From assembly GCA_023389425.1 (NCBI GenBank), contig JAEWEK010000047.1, positions 1 through 5,528 of the forward strand: DNA of 5,528 bases, read 5' to 3'. This DNA is from Pseudomonadota bacterium. Lineage in GTDB: Bacteria; Pseudomonadota; Gammaproteobacteria; Burkholderiales; Burkholderiaceae_D. Below the pieces are notes generated by a model. The model had not been told where the DNA came from and did no database searches. It was given only the letters and a program-made list of their open reading frames with translations. Shown here in pieces: positions 1-4,211 of this stretch (within the stretch, counting starts at the first letter, position 1; every line of letters begins with the position of its first letter). A program made the position numbers and the translations under genes.

Positions 1-128
1 CTTACGAGCAGCGCAAGAAGGACGCCGACGAACGCCAGCGCAAAGTGAAGGAGCGCCAGGAGGAAAAGCGGGCGAAGGATGCGAAGAAGGCCGAGAAGCC
101 GGAAACGCAGCAGCAGCCGGCCACATAA
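1..128 (+). CDS. C-terminal end of an unidentified charged protein (partial)
   Basis: Reading from base 3 gives 41 residues to a TAA stop at 126-128; the start lies left of the window. The visible part is almost entirely K, E, R, D and Q (for example ERQRKVKERQEEKRAKDAKK), then a short tail rich in Q, P, A and T. The composition is that of a long charged helix or a disordered tail, with no catalytic motif or membrane segment. I do not recognise the protein, because low-complexity tails like this occur in many unrelated families. The gene converges on the minus-strand phosphatase, with a strong hairpin between them. The sense of the frame is supported by the stop lying just before that hairpin. 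Confidence 0.6.
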   Translation, partial: YEQRKKDADERQRKVKERQEEKRAKDAKKAEKPETQQQPAT

Positions 129-136
129 AACACCGT

Positions 137-158
137 CGTTCCCGCGCAAGCGGGAACG
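137..158. terminator. Perfect 9-bp hairpin between convergent genes
   Basis: CGTTCCCGC (137-145) and GCGGGAACG (150-158) form a perfect 9-bp stem around a GCAA tetraloop. A G-U and two G-C/C-G pairs can extend it outward to 134-161. It lies between the + strand stop at 128 and the minus-strand phosphatase stop at 188-190, as expected for a shared terminator. On the minus strand the stem is followed a few bases later by TTTT (127-130); on the + strand there is no T-run, so termination should be better for the phosphatase transcript. The sequence also resembles a dispersed repeat (see the hairpin at 3445-3480), so it may be a REP-like element serving as a terminator. Confidence 0.6.
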
Positions 159-187
159 GCGCCATCGGTAGGGATAAACCTTGGCGC

Positions 188-985
188 TTAGCGTGCCCGC
201 ACCGGCGGCTTCGGCGCCAGGTCCGGCTCCGGCGGCTTGACCAGCTTCACAATCGCCATCGAGCAATTATCCCAACGTCCCCGCGAGCGTTCGCCCGCCT
301 TGTTGATGAGCATCTCCGACGCCTGCCGCGGCGTCGCCCGCGCCGTCGCCGCGCCGAGCTCGGCGTCGGTGAAGAAATGCCACAAGCCATCCGACGCCAG
401 CAGGAACACGTCGCCCGGGCCGATGCCGCTTGCGCTGCCGACCGTGACAAAGGGAGCGCGGCTGCCGTTGCCCATCAGGTTGAGCAGCAGGGTGGACTTG
501 CGGTGATTGCGCGCCGCATCCAGCGGCAGGTTTTCCTCGGCCTGCAGGTACTCGACGTAGGCCGCATCGCTGGTGCGCGCCTTGCACTGGCCGTCCTTGA
601 AATGGTAGAGCCGCGAGTCGCCCACGTGCGCCCACACCGCGTCGCCATGCGGACCGAGGATCAGCGCGACGAAACTCGCCATCGCCTCGTGCTTGTGGGC
701 GACCGCGTTCATCTTGATGATGAGATTGGTCTCGTCGACGATTTCCTGCATCAGCTGCCCGAGCCGTTCGACGCTCGGGCGGTCGCCCGGCTTGAACTGG
801 TCGAACACGTTCTTTGCCGTGTGCAGCACCTGTTCCGATGCCTGCGTCTCCGTTCCCCCGTCCGACAATACCGCCAGTACGTAACCGGGCGCGCGGGCAC
901 CGGTGAGGAGGGCGACACGATCGTTCTGCTGGGAGCGGTTTCCGATATGTTGCGCGGTGCCCGCTTCGATCTTGTATGAATTCAT
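188..985 (-). CDS. PP2C-type serine/threonine protein phosphatase
   Basis: A 265-residue cytosolic protein with no signal peptide or membrane segment, about the length of a stand-alone bacterial PP2C (PPM) phosphatase. These enzymes use a two-metal centre to remove phosphate from Ser/Thr of proteins and usually oppose Hanks-type kinases. The motifs run in family order. Motif 1 is GNRSQQNDR (15-23), with R17 and D22. SDGG (41-44) carries the metal ligand D42. WAHVGDSRLY (118-127) is the typical GDSR strand. LLASDGLWHFFTDAEL (195-210) carries D199, and WDN (238-240) carries D239. The stretch ending HRKSTLLLNLMG (161-172) matches the usual 'ARNHP...L...LG' segment. One oddity is that the acidic residue before D22 (Glu in MED/NED motifs, often Gln in bacteria) is Asn21. 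The C-terminus is a short proline-rich tail. The ATG at 983-985 has a weak GGAA about 11 nt upstream. No kinase gene is visible, so the partner is unknown. Confidence 0.9.
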   Translation of the reverse strand: MNSYKIEAGTAQHIGNRSQQNDRVALLTGARAPGYVLAVLSDGGTETQASEQVLHTAKNVFDQFKPGDRPSVERLGQLMQEIVDETNLIIKMNAVAHKHEAMASFVALILGPHGDAVWAHVGDSRLYHFKDGQCKARTSDAAYVEYLQAEENLPLDAARNHRKSTLLLNLMGNGSRAPFVTVGSASGIGPGDVFLLASDGLWHFFTDAELGAATARATPRQASEMLINKAGERSRGRWDNCSMAIVKLVKPPEPDLAPKPPVRAR

Positions 986-1016
986 AAACTTGACGATTCC
1001 GTCGCCGCTGCGTCAA

Positions 1017-1034
1017 TGATTGTTGGCGGCAACG
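1017..1034. repeat. 18-bp direct repeat, copy 1
   Basis: TGATTGTTGGCGGCAACG, in the gap between the divergent phosphatase and YdcH genes. It recurs with one mismatch 85 bp downstream (1102-1119). The core GTTGGCGGCAAC is a near palindrome (GTTG...CAAC arms), as in many repressor or activator sites. It overlaps the candidate -35 element at 1023-1028. The function as an operator is inferred. Confidence 0.45.
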
Positions 1035-1051
1035 TCAGCCTGGATTAAACT
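1023..1051 (+). promoter_or_regulatory. Candidate sigma70-like promoter for the ydcH-yoaA operon
   Basis: TTGGCG (1023-1028) and TAAACT (1046-1051) are separated by 17 bp and match the -35 and -10 consensus at 4 of 6 positions each. The -10 lies in the only AT-rich patch of the intergenic region (about 1041-1075). The transcript would have a leader of roughly 110 nt before the ATG at 1170. The match is weak and was made by eye, so an alternative site is possible. I found no convincing minus-strand promoter for the phosphatase, although it probably lies in the same patch. Confidence 0.3.
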
Positions 1052-1101
1052 ATGCACTCATAAACACAAATGTTGCAAGTCGTCACTACGTTGCGCCACA
1101 G

Positions 1102-1119
1102 TGATTGTAGGCGGCAACG
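1102..1119. repeat. 18-bp direct repeat, copy 2
   Basis: TGATTGTAGGCGGCAACG differs from the copy at 1017-1034 only at the eighth base. It lies 51 bp before the YdcH start codon. It also forms the right arm of an inverted repeat with CGTTGCGCC (1089-1097), which pairs with GGCGGCAACG (1110-1119) leaving one bulged base. A spaced pair of similar sites is compatible with cooperative binding by a regulator, or with two halves of a duplicated segment. Confidence 0.45.
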
Positions 1120-1169
1120 GCCCGCACCAGCGGAACTATTTGTAACAACCTGTTGGGAAAAAGCTCGCC

Positions 1170-1367
1170 ATGGACGTCCAGGAGATCCAGCGCCGCATAA
1201 TCGAACTCGATGTGGAACACCGCGACCTCGACGCGGTGATTGCCATGCTGACGCTTGACGGCCACGCCGACCAGTTGCAACTGCGCCGCCTGAAAAAGCG
1301 TAAACTGCAGCTCAAAGACCATATCACCCTGCTGAAAATGCAGCTCGTGCCGGACGTGCCGGCCTGA
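1170..1367 (+). CDS. YdcH-family (DUF465) small protein
   Basis: A 65-residue protein that fits the DUF465/YdcH family in length and sequence. The N-terminal half contains EHRDLDAVI (16-24) and the C-terminal half LKKRKLQLKDHI (41-52), the two conserved blocks of that family. Both halves read as amphipathic helices, giving a short helical hairpin or coiled coil. It has no signal peptide or enzyme motif, and the biochemical role of the family is not established. The ATG at 1170 gives the full family length and has GGGA 11 nt upstream, a weak ribosome binding site. The helicase gene starts only 20 nt after its stop, so the two are probably co-transcribed. I see no terminator between them. Confidence 0.88.
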   Translation: MDVQEIQRRIIELDVEHRDLDAVIAMLTLDGHADQLQLRRLKKRKLQLKDHITLLKMQLVPDVPA

Positions 1368-1387
1368 GTCCCACCCCAGGTTTCTGA

Positions 1388-3439
1388 GTGACCGATCATC
1401 TTCCCGTTCCGGGCGCCGACACCGGCGAGCCCGGCCAGCCCGTTTCCACCGTTCCCGACCAGCCTCCCGGTAAATACGATGCCGAGATCGACCGGCTGTT
1501 CGGCGCCGGCGGCCCGCTCGCGCCCGCCGTCGGTTCGTTCAAGCCGCGCCAGGCGCAGACCGAGATGGCCAAGGCCGTCGCCAACGCGATCGCGGGCCAG
1601 GCCACGCTCATGGCCGAGGCCGGCACTGGCACGGGCAAGACCTTCGCCTACCTGGTGCCGGCGCTGCTGTGGGGCGGGAAGACCATCGTCTCGACCGGCA
1701 CCAAGAACTTGCAGGACCAGTTGTTCCTGCGCGACATTCCGAACGTGCGGATGGCCTTGCGCGCGCCGGTATCGGTGGCGCTGCTCAAGGGACGCTCGAA
1801 TTACGTCTGTCACTACCACCTCGAACGCACCTTGCAAAACGGCCGCCTGACGTCGCGCGACGACGTGGGCCACCTGCGCGAAATCTCGCGCTTCATCAAG
1901 ATGACCGGCTCGGGCGACAAGGCCGAGCTGACCAAGGTGCCGGAAACGGCCAGCGTGTGGAACCTGGTCACCTCGACCCGCGACACCTGCATGGGCCAGG
2001 AGTGCCAGTATTACCAGGATTGCTTCGTGATGAAGGCGCGCCGCGAGGCCCAGCAGGCCGACGTGGTGGTGGTCAACCACCACCTGTTCTTCGCCGACGT
2101 CGCGCTGAAGGACACCGGCGTGGCCGAGCTGCTGCCCTCGGCCAATACCATCATCTTCGACGAGGCGCACCAGCTGCCGGACACGGCGACCCTGTTCTTC
2201 GGCAAGAGCGTATCGACCTCGCAGATCCTTGAGCTGTGCCGCGACGTGCTGGCCGAGGGCCTCGCCCATGCCCGCGGCGGCGCCGATTGGGCCAAGGTCG
2301 TGACAAGGGTGGAGAAGGCCGCGCGCGACCTGCGCCTGACCTTCCCGCAGGACAGCATCCGCTTGTCGCTGCCGCAGATCGCGCCCAGCTCGCCGTTCTT
2401 CCCCGCGCTCGACAAATTGAAGGAAGAACTGGCCGCCATGATCGACGTGCTGGAGGGCCAGGCCGAGCGCGCGGAATCGGTGGAACAATGCCGCGTGCGC
2501 GCGGTCGAACTCGCAGCCGCCATCGATGAGTGGAAGCCGGACGGCAAGGGCAAGGATGTCGAAGGCGACCAGGCGGTGCTGTGGGTCGAGGCCTTCTCGT
2601 CCTCATTGCAACTGCACAAGACGCCGCTGTCGATCGCGCCGATCTTCGCCGGGCAGCGCGCCGGCACGCCGCGCAGCTGGATCTTCACCTCGGCCACGCT
2701 GGCCGTGAAGAACGATTTCAAGCATTTCGCCGCGCAGATGGGCCTGACGGGCGAACCGGCACAAACCTGGCCGAGCCCCTTCAATTACCAGGAGCAAGGC
2801 ATCCTGTACGTGCCGAACGGCCTGCCCGAACCGAATTCGATGGGCTACACGGACGCCGTGGTCGATTGCGCGCTGCCGGTGATCGAGGCGGCGGGCGGGC
2901 GCACCTTCTTCCTGTGCACCACCATTCGCGCGGTCAATCGTGTCGCAGAAAGGCTGCGCGCGGAATTCGAAGCGCGCGGACTGAACTTCCCGCTGTTCGT
3001 GCAGGGCGAGCGCGGGCGTACAGAACTGCTCGATTCCTTCCGCAACGCCGGCAATGCGGTGCTGGTGGGCAGCCAGAGTTTCTGGGAAGGCGTGGACGTG
3101 CGCGGCGATGCGCTGTCGCTGGTCATCATCGACAAGCTGCCGTTCGCTCCGCCGGACGATCCGGTGCTGGCCGCGCGCATCGAGGTGATGGAGAAGAAGG
3201 GCATGAACGGCTTCATGCATCATCAACTGCCGGAAGCCATCATTACCCTGAAGCAGGGCGCGGGGCGCCTAATCCGCGACGTCGAGGATTGCGGTGTGCT
3301 GATGATTTGCGATCCGCGCATTATTTCCAAGCCGTACGGGCGGCGCATCTGGCAGAGCTTGCCGCCGTTCAAGCGGACGAGGGTGCAGGAAGAAGTCATC
3401 GAGTTCTTCAACGCACATCCGGCAAGGCCCGCAGCCTGA
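1388..3439 (+). CDS. yoaA: YoaA/DinG-family iron-sulfur ATP-dependent DNA helicase
   Basis: A 683-residue XPD/DinG-type superfamily 2 helicase that would unwind DNA 5'-to-3' in repair of stalled or damaged forks. E. coli YoaA works with the polymerase III chi subunit HolC; that partnership is known for E. coli and only inferred here. The Q-like segment FKPRQAQ (51-57) is followed by Walker A AGTGTGKT (78-85) and motif Ia STGTKNLQDQL (102-112). Four cysteines fit the 4Fe-4S cluster (C141, C201, C206, C212). VVVVNHHLFFAD (226-237) and the DEAH box FDEAHQLPD (257-265) follow. In the second RecA domain are SFWEGVDVRGD (564-574) and QGAGRLIRD (623-631), the arginine-finger motif VI. Several blocks (LLKGRSNY, NHHLF, FDEAHQLPD, SFWEGVDVRGD) match remembered E. 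coli YoaA more closely than DinG. The start is GTG, with AGG 7 nt upstream. The next in-frame ATG (Met60) would cut off the region before Walker A. The first ~28 residues are a Pro/Gly-rich extension. It appears intact and full length. Confidence 0.94.
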   Translation: MTDHLPVPGADTGEPGQPVSTVPDQPPGKYDAEIDRLFGAGGPLAPAVGSFKPRQAQTEMAKAVANAIAGQATLMAEAGTGTGKTFAYLVPALLWGGKTIVSTGTKNLQDQLFLRDIPNVRMALRAPVSVALLKGRSNYVCHYHLERTLQNGRLTSRDDVGHLREISRFIKMTGSGDKAELTKVPETASVWNLVTSTRDTCMGQECQYYQDCFVMKARREAQQADVVVVNHHLFFADVALKDTGVAELLPSANTIIFDEAHQLPDTATLFFGKSVSTSQILELCRDVLAEGLAHARGGADWAKVVTRVEKAARDLRLTFPQDSIRLSLPQIAPSSPFFPALDKLKEELAAMIDVLEGQAERAESVEQCRVRAVELAAAIDEWKPDGKGKDVEGDQAVLWVEAFSSSLQLHKTPLSIAPIFAGQRAGTPRSWIFTSATLAVKNDFKHFAAQMGLTGEPAQTWPSPFNYQEQGILYVPNGLPEPNSMGYTDAVVDCALPVIEAAGGRTFFLCTTIRAVNRVAERLRAEFEARGLNFPLFVQGERGRTELLDSFRNAGNAVLVGSQSFWEGVDVRGDALSLVIIDKLPFAPPDDPVLAARIEVMEKKGMNGFMHHQLPEAIITLKQGAGRLIRDVEDCGVLMICDPRIISKPYGRRIWQSLPPFKRTRVQEEVIEFFNAHPARPAA

Positions 3440-3444
3440 AGACC

Positions 3445-3480
3445 GTCGTCCCGGCGCAGGCCCGCCTTCGCGCGGATGAC
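3445..3480. terminator. Imperfect hairpin after the helicase gene
   Basis: GTCGTCC (3445-3451) pairs with GGATGAC (3474-3480), allowing one G-U. After two mismatches the stem continues with GGC-type pairs (3454-3456 with 3469-3471) and, past one more mismatch, AGG with CCT (3458-3460 with 3465-3467), around a CCCG loop. It starts 5 bases after the helicase stop, the right place for a terminator, but no T-run follows, so it would be weak or Rho-assisted. Its left arm with flank (3443-3461) matches 133-151 at 16 of 19 bases, which suggests membership of a dispersed hairpin family. Confidence 0.45.
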
Positions 3481-3515
3481 CTGCCGTGCTGCAAGCACCC
3501 GCACCCCTTTGTGCA

Positions 3516-3591
3516 CCCGCAAAATCCCCCATCCCCAGCTTGTTAGCATCTCGGGTGCGAGCGCGCCAGTGAGCTTATTTTGCGGGGGGAT
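3516..3591 (+). promoter_or_regulatory. Inverted repeat that could mask the TIR gene's ribosome binding site
   Basis: CCCGCAAAAT (3516-3525) and ATTTTGCGGG (3577-3586) are perfect 10-bp inverted complements separated by 51 nt, and the right arm runs into the purine-rich Shine-Dalgarno sequence (3584-3590). Two more upstream stretches can pair with the same site: ATCCCCC (3524-3530) with GGGGGAT (3585-3591), and ATCCCC (3531-3536) with GGGGAT (3586-3591). If the TIR mRNA begins upstream, for example by read-through from the helicase, the ribosome site could be held closed. An operator is the alternative. The structure is visible; its function is inferred. Confidence 0.35.
3584..3590 (+). promoter_or_regulatory. 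Ribosome binding site deciding the TIR gene start
   Basis: GGGGGGA ends 4 nt before the ATG at 3595-3597. It supports that ATG over the in-frame TTG at 3580, which would lie upstream of this purine run and has no comparable site. Confidence 0.6.
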
Positions 3592-3594
3592 GAA

Positions 3595-4203
3595 ATGGCG
3601 ATCCGTTACGGCTGTTTCTACAGCTACGCACACGGCAAGCACGAGCTGATGAACAAGTTCAAGGCAGCCCTGGCCGATGCGCTGCGCTGTTACCTTGAAC
3701 CGTATTTCGACAACGAAGACGAACTGTTCATCGACACCGAACAACTCGGCGGCGGCGACGACCTCGACCGCAAGATCGCCCGCGCGATGTGCGAAAGCGT
3801 CTGCATGATCCTCATCTACACGCCCAAATACGAGGCGCACCCCTACACGCGCCGCGAATACGCGGCCATGCGCAAGCTCGAGGAGGAACGCAGCGCCTGG
3901 TACGACATGCCCAGCCACCTGATCATCCCGGTCGTCATGACCCGGCACCCCGACCACCTGCCGCCCCAGGTCACGGAGTCGAGCCTGTACGTGGACTTTT
4001 CGCATTTCACGATGGCCACGGCCGACATCAAGTCCAACCCGGACTTCCTGTCCGACATCGACAAGATGGTCAAGCGCATCGCCACCCACTACCAATACCA
4101 GAAGATGTACACGCCGCCGGGACATGACTGCAACCGTTTCGTGCTCCCCGATGTCCCACCGGAGTGGCGCGAACAAGCGGTTCTGGCCTTCCCCAAAAAA
4201 TGA
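3595..4203 (+). CDS. TIR-domain protein, putative NADase or signalling effector
   Basis: A 202-residue soluble protein with a TIR fold at its N-terminus. The first strand and box 1 are YGCFYSYAHGK (5-15), like the F-x-SY-s/a start of TIR domains. A BB-loop-like segment, FIDTEQLGGGDDLDRKI (45-61), leads into a helix and then the strand SVCMILIYTPKY (68-79). The next helix holds YTRREYAAM (84-92), where E88 sits at the position of the catalytic glutamate of NAD-cleaving TIRs. Later strands include HLIIPVVM (residues ~107-114) and LYVDFSHF. The last ~25 residues (from YTPPG) form a tail outside the core. TIR proteins in bacteria cleave NAD+ or make nucleotide signals, often in phage defence; activity here is inferred. 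The layout also resembles the TIR-like FxsC of actinobacterial FxSxx-COOH loci. The ATPase/TPR gene starts 8 nt downstream with its ribosome site abutting this stop, so the two should be co-expressed. I chose the ATG for its strong Shine-Dalgarno. Confidence 0.85.
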   Translation: MAIRYGCFYSYAHGKHELMNKFKAALADALRCYLEPYFDNEDELFIDTEQLGGGDDLDRKIARAMCESVCMILIYTPKYEAHPYTRREYAAMRKLEEERSAWYDMPSHLIIPVVMTRHPDHLPPQVTESSLYVDFSHFTMATADIKSNPDFLSDIDKMVKRIATHYQYQKMYTPPGHDCNRFVLPDVPPEWREQAVLAFPKK

Positions 4204-4207
4204 GGAG
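4202..4207 (+). promoter_or_regulatory. Ribosome binding site overlapping the TIR stop codon
   Basis: GAGGAG, four bases before the ATG at 4212, uses two bases of the TGA stop of the TIR gene (4201-4203). This is a strong Shine-Dalgarno sequence and indicates translational coupling of the two genes. Confidence 0.75.
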
Positions 4208-4211
4208 CAAC

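Noticed and set aside
377..979. 200-codon + strand frame opposite the phosphatase
   Set aside because: The minus strand carries all PP2C motifs in order; this frame is its shadow.
1070..1258. 62-codon + strand frame starting in the ydcH leader
   Set aside because: It overlaps most of the first half of ydcH in another frame, has no ribosome site I can see, and has a composition unlike a real protein.
1136..2488. 450-codon minus-strand open frame across ydcH and yoaA
   Set aside because: It is antisense to two genes with clear family motifs. Its translation is His/Gly/Arg/Ala-rich without a domain, typical of GC-rich antisense frames.
3495..3521. 9-bp direct repeat GCACCCGCA at 3495-3503 and 3513-3521
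   Set aside because: It is short, C-rich and close together, and may be chance. I kept only the longer inverted repeat in this gap.
2530..3546. 338-codon + strand frame overlapping the helicase C-terminus
   Set aside because: It is out of frame with the helicase motifs SFWEGVDVRGD and QGAGRLIRD, and its own product has no domain.
3580..3594. TTG start giving five extra residues on the TIR protein
   Set aside because: The Shine-Dalgarno lies downstream of this TTG and is well placed for the ATG at 3595.
3223..4176. 317-codon minus-strand open frame over the yoaA end and the TIR gene
   Set aside because: It spans two real genes and an intergenic hairpin and has no recognisable motif.
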